A DNA stretch of 64,000 nucleotides, taken from assembly GCF_022790535.1 (NCBI RefSeq), contig NZ_LOHG01000005.1:96040-160039 (forward strand), in the 5' to 3' direction. A program made the position numbers and the translations under genes. Under the pieces are notes generated by a model that was given only the letters and a program-made list of their open reading frames with translations, was not told the origin of the DNA and made no database searches. The DNA is from Pseudomonas maioricensis (lineage in GTDB: Bacteria; Pseudomonadota; Gammaproteobacteria; Pseudomonadales; Pseudomonadaceae). Shown in pieces: positions 16,624-26,187 of the stretch (position 1 is its first letter; every line of letters begins with the position of its first letter).

Positions 16624-18060
16624 ATGCGTCTGCAGCCTGTTAACAGCCTCCTGCAAACCAGAACCAGTTTGATTGTTTATTTCCTGTTCGGCATTCGCCT
16701 GACCCACGGGATCACCTGCATCCTGCCAGGCCTGCTGATTCTGATCTTCTCCACGGACAGCTTTTCCGGGGTGCCACAAAGTTATTTTGCCGTGCAGGTA
16801 TTTTTCGGGCTGCTGTGCGTGCTCATCTTTCAGGCTCTGGGCGTTTACTCCGAAGCCATGTTCAGTAACGCACTGCGCTTTCGACTGATCATCGTCGCCT
16901 GGTCTGCTGCGTTCTGCCTGCTGCTGTTCATGCACCAGACTCTGGCGTTTTTCGATTACATCTCCAACGAGCATCTGGTGATCTGGTACATCACCAGTCT
17001 GGCGCTGTTCTGCATTGAGCGGCTGTTCATGCTGGTGCTGTTCAAGCATTTCATGCAAAAAGGCTTTTTCCTGCAGAACGCAATTATTCTGGGGGCGACT
17101 GAAAACGGCCAGCGGCTGGCTGAATACCTGCTGGACAATCAGGACATCCGTTCGGGTGTCAGTGGTTTCATCGACGACCGGATCGGGCGCTTGCCGAAAA
17201 CCATGGCAGGCCTGCCGCTGTTGGGTAACAGCAATGACCTGGAACGTCTGATTCGCGAAGAAAAAGTCACTCAAGTGTTGGTGGCGTTGCCCTGGTCGGC
17301 GGAAAACCGCATGGATTACATCATTCGCGAATTACGTCGCCTGCCAGTCAATGTACTGCTCGTGCCCGACATGGTTGCCTTTCGCCACGCGCACAACCGA
17401 ATCACCGAAGTCGCCAACCTGCCTATGTTCAATGCGTCCGACGTTCCGCTTTCCGGTTGGTCGCCTTTTTTCAAGCGGGTTGAAGACATGCTGCTGTCAA
17501 GCCTGGCCTTGCTGCTGCTGTCCCCGGTGATGCTGGCCATTGCCATTGCCATAAAGCTGGACTCCCGTGGACCGGTCTTTTTCTGGCAAAACCGTTATGG
17601 CTATAACAACCGCATGATCAAAGTCTGCAAGTTTCGCTCGATGCACCATCACCAGAGCGACGCGACCGCAGAGCAGCAAACCACCCGAGGTGACTCCAGG
17701 GTTACCCGGGTCGGACGTTTCATCCGCAAAACCAGCCTGGACGAACTGCCCCAGCTGTTCAACGTGATTGCAGGCAGCATGTCCATGGTAGGGCCGCGCC
17801 CCCATGCAACGGCCACCAAAGCGGCCGGGATCCTCTTCGAGCAAGCGGTGAAGGAGTACACGTCACGCCATCGGGTCAAGCCGGGAATCACCGGTCTGGC
17901 GCAAATCAATGGCTATCGTGGTGAGACAGACACCGTGGAAAAGATCGAAAAACGTGTGGAGTTCGATCTGGAGTACATCGAAAACTGGTCCGTCTGGTTC
18001 GACATTTACATCCTTCTGCGCACTGTTCCGGCAGTGCTCTTCACTCGAGAGGCTTATTGA
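16624..18060 (+). CDS. pslA: Undecaprenyl-phosphate glycosyl-1-phosphate transferase PslA
   Basis: 478-aa polyprenyl glycosylphosphotransferase that should start repeat-unit synthesis by moving a sugar-1-phosphate to undecaprenyl phosphate. The N-terminus has about four to five membrane helices, the middle (140-270) a CoA-binding-like Rossmann region, and the C-terminus the bacterial sugar-transferase domain: a re-entrant helix near 290-310, [32 protein letters not shown] and [19 protein letters not shown]. First gene of an eleven-gene psl-like operon; overlaps pslB by 4 bases. Confidence 0.93.
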   Translation: MRLQPVNSLLQTRTSLIVYFLFGIRLTHGITCILPGLLILIFSTDSFSGVPQSYFAVQVFFGLLCVLIFQALGVYSEAMFSNALRFRLIIVAWSAAFCLLLFMHQTLAFFDYISNEHLVIWYITSLALFCIERLFMLVLFKHFMQKGFFLQNAIILGATENGQRLAEYLLDNQDIRSGVSGFIDDRIGRLPKTMAGLPLLGNSNDLERLIREEKVTQVLVALPWSAENRMDYIIRELRRLPVNVLLVPDMVAFRHAHNRITEVANLPMFNASDVPLSGWSPFFKRVEDMLLSSLALLLLSPVMLAIAIAIKLDSRGPVFFWQNRYGYNNRMIKVCKFRSMHHHQSDATAEQQTTRGDSRVTRVGRFIRKTSLDELPQLFNVIAGSMSMVGPRPHATATKAAGILFEQAVKEYTSRHRVKPGITGLAQINGYRGETDTVEKIEKRVEFDLEYIENWSVWFDIYILLRTVPAVLFTREAY

Positions 18061-19514
18061 TGAGCATCCTCATCCCCTGCATCATCGCCGGCGGCGCCGG
18101 CACCCGACTGTGGCCAGTCTCCCGCGAAGCCATGCCCAAGCCTTTCATGCGTCTTCGCGATGGCGAAAGCCTCCTGCAGAAAACCTTCAACCGGGCTGTT
18201 GGCTTGCCCGACGTTGGACGCCTGTTGACGGTGACCAATCGGGAGGTTTATTTCCGCACGGTCGACGATTATCGCCAACTCAACAAAACCAGGGTCAAGC
18301 TGGATTTCATCCTTGAGCCTTTCGGTCGTAATACCGCCCCTGCCCTGGCAGCCGCAGCGCTACACGTCTCACATCTGTATGGCGAGGATGCGCAGTTGCT
18401 GGTGCTGCCGGCCGATCACCTGATTGCCGATGTGGCGGCCTTTTCCAAGGCAGTCCAGGCCGCACGGGTTTTGGCCGACGACGGCTGGCTGGTCACCTTC
18501 GGCATTCTGCCAAGCAAAGCAGAAACGGGTTTTGGCTACATTGAAAAAGGCCAGTCGCTGAACAGCGATGGCTATCAGGTCGCACGCTTTGTCGAAAAGC
18601 CGAATGCCGCGACAGCGCAGGCGTATCTGGATGGCGGCCTGCACCTGTGGAACGCCGGCATGTTCTGCATGCGCGCCGACAGCTTGCTCAATCAGTTTGC
18701 CGAACACGCGCCGGAGGTTCTGGCGGCCGTCAAAACCTGCCTGGAGCTGAGCGTCAGCAAGGAAGGCAATAACGAACTGCAGATCGAACTGGACAGTGAA
18801 TCGTTCGCCAATGCACCAGACATTTCTGTCGACTACGCGTTGATGGAACGCTCCAGCAAAGTCGCCGTCGTCCCCTGCGAGCTGGGCTGGAACGACATCG
18901 GTTCATGGCAGGCAGTTCGTGAACTCGTACCTGCTGACGAGCATGGCAACCAGTGCAACGGTCCGACGGTGCTGCATGACGTGAGCAACTGCTACATCGA
19001 CTCCAAACGCATGGTGGGTGGTGTCGGTCTGAACGACCTGATCATCATCGACACACCGGACGCACTGTTGATCGCCGATGGCACCCGTAGCCAGGACGTG
19101 AAGTACATCGCCCAGGAACTCAAACGCCAGGGTCACGATGCCTATCGCCTGCACCGTACAGTCACGCGCCCCTGGGGCACCTACACCGTGCTCGAAGAAG
19201 GCAAGCGCTTCAAGATCAAACGCATCGTGGTTCGCCCGCAAGCTTCGCTGTCCCTGCAAATGCACCATCACCGCAGTGAACACTGGATTGTGGTCAGCGG
19301 CATGGCGCGGGTAACCAATGGTGAGCGTGAGTTCATGCTCGACACCAACGAATCGACGTTCATCAAGCCTGGCCATACCCACCGTCTGGTCAATCCGGGC
19401 GTGATCGACCTGGTCATGATCGAGGTGCAGAGCGGCGAGTATCTGGGTGAAGACGACATCGTACGTTTCACCGATGTCTACGGCCGGGTCGCGGCGCCGA
19501 TTCCGGCCTCCTGA
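18057..19514 (+). CDS. pslB: Mannose-1-phosphate guanylyltransferase / mannose-6-phosphate isomerase PslB
   Basis: 485-aa bifunctional type II PMI-GMP. The N-terminal nucleotidyltransferase has the signature GGAGTRLWPVSREAMPKPF (residues 11-29) and FVEKPNAATAQAYL. The C-terminal cupin is the isomerase: RPWGTYTVLEEG, then QASLSLQMHHHRSEHWIVVSG with metal-binding histidines. It makes GDP-mannose, the mannosyl donor for a mannose-rich Psl-like polymer. Starts inside pslA's stop (ATGA-type overlap). A 118-bp gap follows, where P. aeruginosa has pslC. Confidence 0.94.
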   Translation: MMSILIPCIIAGGAGTRLWPVSREAMPKPFMRLRDGESLLQKTFNRAVGLPDVGRLLTVTNREVYFRTVDDYRQLNKTRVKLDFILEPFGRNTAPALAAAALHVSHLYGEDAQLLVLPADHLIADVAAFSKAVQAARVLADDGWLVTFGILPSKAETGFGYIEKGQSLNSDGYQVARFVEKPNAATAQAYLDGGLHLWNAGMFCMRADSLLNQFAEHAPEVLAAVKTCLELSVSKEGNNELQIELDSESFANAPDISVDYALMERSSKVAVVPCELGWNDIGSWQAVRELVPADEHGNQCNGPTVLHDVSNCYIDSKRMVGGVGLNDLIIIDTPDALLIADGTRSQDVKYIAQELKRQGHDAYRLHRTVTRPWGTYTVLEEGKRFKIKRIVVRPQASLSLQMHHHRSEHWIVVSGMARVTNGEREFMLDTNESTFIKPGHTHRLVNPGVIDLVMIEVQSGEYLGEDDIVRFTDVYGRVAAPIPAS

Positions 19515-19610
19515 CCTCACCTGTAACGCAAGGCCCACGATCAACCTGCTTGTACAAAACGCAGCACATAACACGGATGACAGCGGTAGCCCGCCTACAT
19601 GATGGTTTTA

Positions 19611-19623
19611 CCCGATACGGGAG
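19611..19623 (+). promoter_or_regulatory. Hairpin covering the pslD ribosome site
   Basis: CCCG-ATA-CGGG (19611-19621) forms a short stem whose 3' arm contains the GGGAG ribosome site of pslD, 9 bases before its ATG. The same bases include a GGA trinucleotide. It could tune pslD translation; a 4-bp stem alone is weak. Confidence 0.35.
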
Positions 19624-19632
19624 TAGTAGTTC

Positions 19633-20433
19633 ATGCAAGACAGGAGTTTGGGGGTGGTCGCAAGCACGCTGCTGGTGCTGAGCCTGTTGGTGGTCAGCGC
19701 TTGCAGCACCCCGGCACGCGTCGGTTTACCCGATGATACCGCACAGATTGAAGCGGGCAAGGCGGCGGGCCGTGCGCTTGCCGGTAAGCCGTTGCCACCG
19801 CAACGGGTGCGACCGGGCGATACGCTGCGCATCGTGCGAAACACCGGCGAAGCGCCGTCCATTTCCGCTTTTACGGCTAACTCCATCTACGAGCTGACGC
19901 TGTTCCAGGTGCTCAACGATGGCACCTTCAGCTATCCGTATATCGGCTCCGTACAGGCCGCAGGCATGACCTTGCCGGAGCTTACTGAACACCTGCAGAG
20001 CAAATTGCAGGACGTGTACCGTGAAACCGCGATGACCATCAACATCTCGCAATCGCCGGGCAACACCGTGTTCGTTGGCGGCGCAGTACGCAACTCGACG
20101 GCTCTGTCCGCCACGGTCGCAACCACGCTGGTGCAGGCGATTGTCGGCGCAGGCGGCGTGGCCAACGACGGAGACGCGACGATGGTCGCCCTGCTCCGCC
20201 AGGAAGACAACGGTTTCTACAAAACTTACTTTTTCGACTACAGCAAGCTGCTCTGGGCAGACAGTTCGGGGCCGCGTGGCCCGGTATTGCTCCAGCGCGG
20301 CGATGTGGTGTTCGTGCCCAAGTCATCAGCAGGTGACAAAGCCGACGGCGTAAATCTGTACTTCAACCAGTTGATACCCTTCGCCAAGTCGCTGGGGTTC
20401 GGCGTGAATTACAACTTGCGCAGCGAAAACTAA
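19633..20433 (+). CDS. pslD: Outer-membrane polysaccharide export protein PslD (Wza-like)
   Basis: 266-aa polysaccharide export protein. The N-terminal hydrophobic segment ends in the lipobox LVVSAC (Cys24), so it is an outer-membrane lipoprotein. It contains the Poly_export domain (RVRPGDTLRIV, FSYPYIGSVQAAGMTLPEL) and one SLBB-type segment (VFVGGAVRNSTALSATVATTL). It is shorter than Wza, as usual for Psl-type exporters, and works with PslE. It is preceded by the 118-bp gap and a small hairpin, and is 14 bases from pslE. Confidence 0.9.
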   Translation: MQDRSLGVVASTLLVLSLLVVSACSTPARVGLPDDTAQIEAGKAAGRALAGKPLPPQRVRPGDTLRIVRNTGEAPSISAFTANSIYELTLFQVLNDGTFSYPYIGSVQAAGMTLPELTEHLQSKLQDVYRETAMTINISQSPGNTVFVGGAVRNSTALSATVATTLVQAIVGAGGVANDGDATMVALLRQEDNGFYKTYFFDYSKLLWADSSGPRGPVLLQRGDVVFVPKSSAGDKADGVNLYFNQLIPFAKSLGFGVNYNLRSEN

Positions 20434-20447
20434 GTCAGGGAAACGAC

Positions 20448-22442
20448 ATGATCAATATTCGTTCATTGCGCGACTTGTTGCGCCTGTTCTTCATTTTCAA
20501 ACAGGAAGTACGACTCACGGTCATGGTGACGTTCATCATCATCGTGCTCGGCGCGTTCCTGCTGCCCAACCGCTACGAATCAACCGCCCTGTTGCTGGTC
20601 AAGCCGGGCCGCGACAGCAGCACCGTGCCGATCGAGTTCGCTGATCGGCAGGCAATCGTAATTCCCAGCGCCCAGCGTGACCCGATCCTCGACGAAGAAC
20701 GCATGCTGACCGGGCGCCCGATCATGCGTACGGTCGCGGAGAAATACCTGGCCGAGATCTCCAATGCCGAACAGGAACAAGGTTTTCTGGCTTCGGTGAA
20801 GAACCTGCTCAAGGACACGGTGAGTTCGGTCATCGGCGTATTCCGCGGCGCACTGCAATTGATTGGACTGGTGGAGAAGCGCTCTCCGGAAGAGCGTCTT
20901 GCTGAAGACCTGTCCAAGAACTTCAAAGTCAGCCACGACCCGGGTTCAGCGGTGATGGAACTGACGTTCTCGTGGAATGACCCGCAGGTTGCAAAGGAAG
21001 TATTGGAAACCTGGATTTCCGAATACGAACAACAACGTACCCGGGTACTGGGTCGCGTCAGCCTTTATCAATTCTATGAAACCGAAGTCAAAGACACTCA
21101 GGCGCGGATTCTCAGCTACAAGAAACAGATTCAGACGTACCTCAATCAACTCGGCGCGGTCAGCATCGCCCAGCGTCTGGCGGATACGTCTCAGGGTCTT
21201 AACGACCTGACGACCGAGCGCAATAACACCTTGCGTTCCATTGCCTCGACCAAGGCCGGGCTCGATAAGCTGCAGGAGCAATTAAAGCAACAGTCGAAGA
21301 CGGTCAGCGCCGGTCGTGAACTGAGCCTCAACCCTAACCGTCAGGACCTGCAAAACCGCATCAATGGCAAGGAAGTCGAGCGTCAGGAACTGCTGCGTTC
21401 TTTCAAAGAAACGGCTCCGCCGGTTCGTGCGCTGAACCAGGAAATCACCAATCTGAAACAGCTTCTGAGTGAGCAGGATGCGACCATTCAGCGCTCGGAA
21501 AGCATTACACCCAACCCGATCTATAACCGGATGCAAAACGTTCTGGCTGACCAGCAGGCCAGCTATGCGCGACTGCAAACGCAATTGACGCAACAAAACC
21601 TGCAATTGGCGCAGTGGGAAAAAAGCCGCCAACTGGCGTTGAATCTGGAACCTGAAATGTCTCGCTTGCAGGGCGAGCTGGACGCCAGCGAAAAGAGCTT
21701 TGCGCTCTACAGCAGCAGCCTTGAGAAAGCACGCATCGACCGCGAACTGGACCGCAGCCAGATCAGCAACATCGCGATCATCGAGCAGGCGACTTACAAC
21801 CCCAGCCGGGTCTTCCCGAAAAGCCTGTTGATGCTGCTTCTGGCGTTCCCGCTGAGTGTTGGCGTCGGCCTTGTTGCCCTGTACTTCTTCTACCTGCTGG
21901 ATCAGCGAATCCACGACGGCGACAAGATCGAAACCCGTTTTGGGGTACCGGTCTGGACCAGCCTTCAGGAATTGAGCAGCGTTCAGGACACGCACAACAC
22001 CGCATTCACGGCCAGTCTGCACAGGCTATACGGCACCTTGCCGTTACGACAGGTCACGGAAAAAGGCCTGGCGCTGGGCTTTACCTCGTCTCATGAAGGC
22101 GAAGGCGTCAGCTTCGTCATCAGTCAACTGGCCAGCCTGCTTCATGAGCACGGCTACACCGTACGCACCGAAGGCCCCGGACCGGCTGTACCGGGAGAGA
22201 TATTGCTGATCGATGCCTCCAGTATCTTCACCAACCAGAATGCCTTTGCCCTGTTGCGCGATGCCGACCTGATTCTGCTGATCGTCAAAGCCGAGGAAAC
22301 CACCGTACCGATGCTGGAAAACGTGCTGGCGACCCTGCATACCGCGTTCAAAAAAGTCGACGGCATCATCATCAACCGACGCCGTTACAAAGTGCCAAAA
22401 CGCGTGATGGATTATCTCAAGCGCTTCCAGACGCGAGGCTGA
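20448..22442 (+). CDS. pslE: Polysaccharide co-polymerase PslE (Wzc/Wzz-like)
   Basis: 664-aa chain-length/co-polymerase protein. Membrane helices lie at about 25-45 and 455-480 and flank a long periplasmic coiled-coil region (about 200-440, rich in Gln and Lys heptads). The Wzz signature NRYESTALLLVKPG follows the first helix. The cytosolic C-terminal domain has a kinase-like fold but no intact Walker A: at the expected place it reads FTSSHEGEGVSF, without GKS/T. The tail has only two tyrosines, so it is probably not an active BY-kinase. Confidence 0.88.
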   Translation: MINIRSLRDLLRLFFIFKQEVRLTVMVTFIIIVLGAFLLPNRYESTALLLVKPGRDSSTVPIEFADRQAIVIPSAQRDPILDEERMLTGRPIMRTVAEKYLAEISNAEQEQGFLASVKNLLKDTVSSVIGVFRGALQLIGLVEKRSPEERLAEDLSKNFKVSHDPGSAVMELTFSWNDPQVAKEVLETWISEYEQQRTRVLGRVSLYQFYETEVKDTQARILSYKKQIQTYLNQLGAVSIAQRLADTSQGLNDLTTERNNTLRSIASTKAGLDKLQEQLKQQSKTVSAGRELSLNPNRQDLQNRINGKEVERQELLRSFKETAPPVRALNQEITNLKQLLSEQDATIQRSESITPNPIYNRMQNVLADQQASYARLQTQLTQQNLQLAQWEKSRQLALNLEPEMSRLQGELDASEKSFALYSSSLEKARIDRELDRSQISNIAIIEQATYNPSRVFPKSLLMLLLAFPLSVGVGLVALYFFYLLDQRIHDGDKIETRFGVPVWTSLQELSSVQDTHNTAFTASLHRLYGTLPLRQVTEKGLALGFTSSHEGEGVSFVISQLASLLHEHGYTVRTEGPGPAVPGEILLIDASSIFTNQNAFALLRDADLILLIVKAEETTVPMLENVLATLHTAFKKVDGIIINRRRYKVPKRVMDYLKRFQTRG

Positions 22443-22445
22443 TTT

Positions 22446-23624
22446 ATGCACATTGCCCTACTCGCGCCACTGCCGCCCGAGCAGAACGGCATTGCCGATT
22501 ACGCCGGGCATCTCAAGAACGCGCTTGAGAGCCTCGGCGTGCGTGTCAGCACGCCGCTTGCGGGCATCGGTAACGATCAGGTCCGCGCAGTGCAGCGGGT
22601 GGCCGAGACCGACTGGCAGGGGATTGATCTGGTGCATGCTGAAATCGGTGGCGGACGGCTGGCTGAATTTCATGCCCTGCGCACCTTGCGTCAGCGCTTC
22701 CCGCAACTGCCACTCACCGCCACGGTGCATGATCCGGAGCGTCTGGTATGGCGTCGGGCCAGGCTGCCATGGCCGTTATCTGCGGCCAGTTCGCTGCCCT
22801 CGCCCTTCCCGGAAATTGCCACAGTCATTGCCGACCCTCTTTGTCTGTACGAAGAGCGGCAACTGGCACGCAGCATGACCCGCCTGGTAACCCTGACGCA
22901 GGCGGGCAGCGTTGCACTGCGCCAGCGGATGGGGTTGCGCGAAGAACAAATGGCAGTCATTGCCCACGGCAACCTGCCGATCCCTCCGGCCCCGCTGCCG
23001 CCCTTGCAACCCATGCGCTTGCTGTATTTCGGTTTTATTTATCGCGGCAAAGGTATCGAGGACTTACTCGATGCCCTGGCCAAAATGCTCAGCCGTCAGC
23101 CGCAGCTGCGCACACGGGTGCGCTTGACACTGGCAGGCGGCAGCGAGCCTGAAATGGCCTTCGGTCCTTCCGGCAGTTATCTGGATCAGTTACGCCTGCG
23201 TATCAACCAACTGGAGCTGACCGACCTGATCGACTGGGATCTGGACCTGCCTGCCGATGCCATCGCCGACGTCATTCAGGCCCACCACGTGATGGTTCTA
23301 CCCTATCGCGAGTCGAGCAAATTGAAGCTGCTCGGGAAACTGCGCGGCACCAGCGGCGCGCTCTCATGGGCGGTGGCTTGCGGACGCGGGGTGATCACTT
23401 CGGATGCCCGTTCCTTTGCCGAAGAGGTTTCCCATGGCAACGGCATGATTTTCCCTCAAGGCAATGTCGCCGCGTTGAGTACCGCGTTGAACGAAGTCTG
23501 CGCGGTCCCGGAGAGGGCTGCGCAATGGGCCGCACAGGCCAGTGTTCTGGGGCAGCGGCGCGTCTGGAGCCAGACCGCCGAACGCTTCCGTTTGTTGTTC
23601 CAACAGGCATGCGAGGCCGATTGA
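22446..23624 (+). CDS. pslF: Glycosyltransferase family 4 protein PslF
   Basis: 392-aa GT-B glycosyltransferase. N-terminal domain starts MHIALLAPLPPEQNGIADYAG (acceptor side); the C-terminal donor domain includes YFGFIYRGKGIEDLLDAL and LPYRESSKLKLLGKLRGTSGALSWAVACGRGVI, replacing the usual EGFG-like region. Cytosolic, membrane-peripheral, adding one sugar to the lipid-linked repeat. It starts 3 bases after pslE. Sugar specificity cannot be read; mannose or glucose are expected from the Psl pathway. Confidence 0.88.
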   Translation: MHIALLAPLPPEQNGIADYAGHLKNALESLGVRVSTPLAGIGNDQVRAVQRVAETDWQGIDLVHAEIGGGRLAEFHALRTLRQRFPQLPLTATVHDPERLVWRRARLPWPLSAASSLPSPFPEIATVIADPLCLYEERQLARSMTRLVTLTQAGSVALRQRMGLREEQMAVIAHGNLPIPPAPLPPLQPMRLLYFGFIYRGKGIEDLLDALAKMLSRQPQLRTRVRLTLAGGSEPEMAFGPSGSYLDQLRLRINQLELTDLIDWDLDLPADAIADVIQAHHVMVLPYRESSKLKLLGKLRGTSGALSWAVACGRGVITSDARSFAEEVSHGNGMIFPQGNVAALSTALNEVCAVPERAAQWAAQASVLGQRRVWSQTAERFRLLFQQACEAD

Positions 23625-23625
23625 G

Positions 23626-24960
23626 ATGAAATCAGCAGCGGGTTTGTGGTTGGCAAGTATTCTGGCCTGTTCAGCACTGGTGTCTGATCTGATACCTGAT
23701 GCAGAGGCGGCAACCGTTCTGCGAGCACCTCGCGCAGTGGTCTGGCAGGACTTCCTGGGAGTGAATGCGCAGTTCCAGTATTTTTCACCTGCCATGTACC
23801 AACAGCAGATGGACCAACTGGACGCGCTGGGCCTTAACTGGGTACGTCTGACCATCCACTGGCCGATCATCGAACCCGAGCAGAACCAGTTCGACCTGGG
23901 TGACCTGGACGGCGCGATGGCGACGATGAATACCCACCACTACAACATCCTCGCCTATCTGGTGGGGTCTTCGCCTTATGCCAGCAGCGCTCCGGAAGGC
24001 GTCGCCAGTCGCGATCAGTACCCGCCCCGGGACTTCAATCTATTTGCCGCGCGCATGGCGGCGTTGACCAAACGCTATCCGCAGGTCAACAACTGGCAAG
24101 TCTGGAACGAGCCCAACATTATCTGGCTCCCAAAAGAGGACCCGGTGGCTTATGACACCCTGTTGACCACCACCGCCAACGCCATCCGTGCCGCCGAGCC
24201 GGACAAGACCATTGTCACCGCTGGCATGGCTTATTACAGCCAGATGCACAGCACGCCGGGTTACATGCTGCAGACGTTGCTGGACCGTGGTCTGGGCAGC
24301 CGAAACATCGTTGCCGCCTACCACCCGTACTCCGAATACCCTGAAGGTGACTCACCGCCCGACCGGGATTTTCTGGTCAAAGCGAACGCCATGAACAACC
24401 TGCTGCACGGCAATGGCGTGCAACAGGTCTGGGCGACCGAATGGGGCTGGTCGAGCTACAACGGTCCGGTGGAAATGCAGGCCATTATCGGCCTGCAAGG
24501 CCAAGCCGACTACACGTTGCGGCGCCTGGCCCTGATGAGTGCGCTGGACTATCAACGTATCTTCCTGTTCAACCTCAGCGACCTGGACGAACGCGCCAGC
24601 GCCCGGGATCAGGCCTACGGTCTGCTTGACCTGCAGGGCAACCCGAAGCCGGTCTACACCGCGCTGAAGAATTTTCTGACGATTACCGGTCCGCGACTGG
24701 AGCCAGCCGATCCGCCGGGCGTGAGCGCGGTCCCCGACGATCTGTATGCCGTGCCCTGGACCCGCAGTGACGGCAAACGGCTGCTGATGTTCTGGAGTGC
24801 CAAGGGGGCTACCCTGAGTTTTCCAGCGATCAAATCAGCGGTACTTCACGATCCATTGAGCGGCGCCCGCACCGAACTGGGCAGTGCCAACACTACTCAG
24901 GCCCAAGGCATCAGCGTGGCCCTCAAGCCGACCCTGCAAATTCTGGAATGGAAACCCTGA
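23626..24960 (+). CDS. pslG: Periplasmic glycoside hydrolase PslG (GH39-like)
   Basis: 444-aa TIM-barrel glycosidase with an N-terminal signal segment ending AEA-A (about residue 28). Acid/base Glu162 lies in VWNEPN and the nucleophile Glu272 in ATEWGW, matching the two catalytic glutamates of P. aeruginosa PslG, an endoglycosidase that trims Psl and is needed for normal biofilm structure. The start at 23626 is 1 base after the pslF stop, and an in-frame upstream ATG inside pslF can be dismissed. The enzyme acts in the periplasm or is held at the inner membrane. Confidence 0.92.
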   Translation: MKSAAGLWLASILACSALVSDLIPDAEAATVLRAPRAVVWQDFLGVNAQFQYFSPAMYQQQMDQLDALGLNWVRLTIHWPIIEPEQNQFDLGDLDGAMATMNTHHYNILAYLVGSSPYASSAPEGVASRDQYPPRDFNLFAARMAALTKRYPQVNNWQVWNEPNIIWLPKEDPVAYDTLLTTTANAIRAAEPDKTIVTAGMAYYSQMHSTPGYMLQTLLDRGLGSRNIVAAYHPYSEYPEGDSPPDRDFLVKANAMNNLLHGNGVQQVWATEWGWSSYNGPVEMQAIIGLQGQADYTLRRLALMSALDYQRIFLFNLSDLDERASARDQAYGLLDLQGNPKPVYTALKNFLTITGPRLEPADPPGVSAVPDDLYAVPWTRSDGKRLLMFWSAKGATLSFPAIKSAVLHDPLSGARTELGSANTTQAQGISVALKPTLQILEWKP

Positions 24961-24963
24961 GCG

Positions 24964-26187
24964 ATGCGAATTCTCTGGACACTACCCTATCTGCCATGGC
25001 CGACCACCAGCGGCGGCAAAACCCGGGAATATCACCTGCTGCGCAACCTTGCCGCCCGTGGTCATCAGATCACCTTGCTGGTGCAGTCCAAGACCGATGT
25101 CGACCAAAGCACCCGAGACGCCCTCGAGCCGTGGCTGGAACGGCTGATCGTCTTGCCACGCCGCCCGCTCAAAAGCGCCAAGACGCTGATGGCCATCGCC
25201 GTGGCCCCGGCGCCGATGCTGGCCTGTATCAACGGCTACGCACCGCGCCTGAGCGAGGTGTTCGAAGGCCTGCTTGAGGAACCCTGGGACGTGATCCAGC
25301 TTCAGCACACGTATGGTTTCGAGCCGTTTGAAAAGCCGCTGCAACAATCCGGCAAACCGTTTGTGATGACTGAACACAATGTCGAGTCGGCCATGGGCGC
25401 CACCAGCTACGACCGACTGCCGCGCTGGGCTGGCCTGTTCGCCAGCTTTGATCGCTGGCGCTATCGCCACTGGGAAAGCCGGGTCTTTCGTCAGGCCGAT
25501 CAGTTGATCGCGGTAACCGAAGACGATGCCAAGGAAATTTCCCGGCTCAGTGGCAAGGCGACAGCTGTGGTCGTCAACAGCGTCGATTGCGGCTACTACG
25601 CCCAGGTCAAGCCTGATCCCTACAGTAATCGGCTGTTGTTCATTGGCAACTACGAGTACGGACCCAATGTGGATGCCATCGAATGGGCACTGACCGAGAT
25701 CATGCCGAAAGTCTGGCAACACGCGCCCACGCTACGCTTTGTGATCTGCGGTTTTGCCCTGCCCGACTCGTGGCGCGAACGCTGGCCTGATCCGCGCATC
25801 GAGTTTCAGGGGTTCGTCCCGGACCTGCGTGCCTTGCAGAACAACACAGCGATATTTTTCGCCCCGCTGCGTCAAGGCGGCGGCTCCAAGCTCAAAGTAC
25901 TGGAAGCCATGGCGGCCGGATTGCCGGTGGTTACCACCGAGCAAGGCAGTTCGGGACTCGCCGTGGTCAACGGCGAGCATTATCTGGGCAGCGAAGACCC
26001 GCAGGAACTGGCGCGGATCATCACCGAAGCCATTGAGCAACCCGCGCGTCTGGCACAGATCGGAGAAGCCGGACGCAAGTACGTGCAAACCCACCATGAC
26101 TGGTCGGTATCTGCTGCTCAACTGGAGCGGATTTACACTCGACTATCACCCGTAAAAGCCAAACAGGAGCCGCGCCCATGCGTGTAG
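24964..26187 (+). CDS. pslH: Glycosyltransferase family 4 protein PslH
   Basis: 407-aa GT-B enzyme. N-terminus ILWTLPYLPWPTTSGGKTRE, then FVMTEHNVESAMG and LLFIGNYEYGPNVDAIEWAL; the donor-site segment FFAPLRQGGGSKLKVLEAMAAGLPVV has the Glu typical of GT4 (the EX7E-like region). Adds one sugar of the repeat on the cytosolic face. Starts 3 bases after pslG and overlaps pslI by 10 bases. Confidence 0.9.
   Translation: MRILWTLPYLPWPTTSGGKTREYHLLRNLAARGHQITLLVQSKTDVDQSTRDALEPWLERLIVLPRRPLKSAKTLMAIAVAPAPMLACINGYAPRLSEVFEGLLEEPWDVIQLQHTYGFEPFEKPLQQSGKPFVMTEHNVESAMGATSYDRLPRWAGLFASFDRWRYRHWESRVFRQADQLIAVTEDDAKEISRLSGKATAVVVNSVDCGYYAQVKPDPYSNRLLFIGNYEYGPNVDAIEWALTEIMPKVWQHAPTLRFVICGFALPDSWRERWPDPRIEFQGFVPDLRALQNNTAIFFAPLRQGGGSKLKVLEAMAAGLPVVTTEQGSSGLAVVNGEHYLGSEDPQELARIITEAIEQPARLAQIGEAGRKYVQTHHDWSVSAAQLERIYTRLSPVKAKQEPRPCV

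Noticed and set aside
21282..22022. Long antisense open frame (246 codons) opposite pslE
   Set aside because: It is a shadow in high-GC coding DNA; the plus strand codes for a complete Wzc-like protein with clear motifs.
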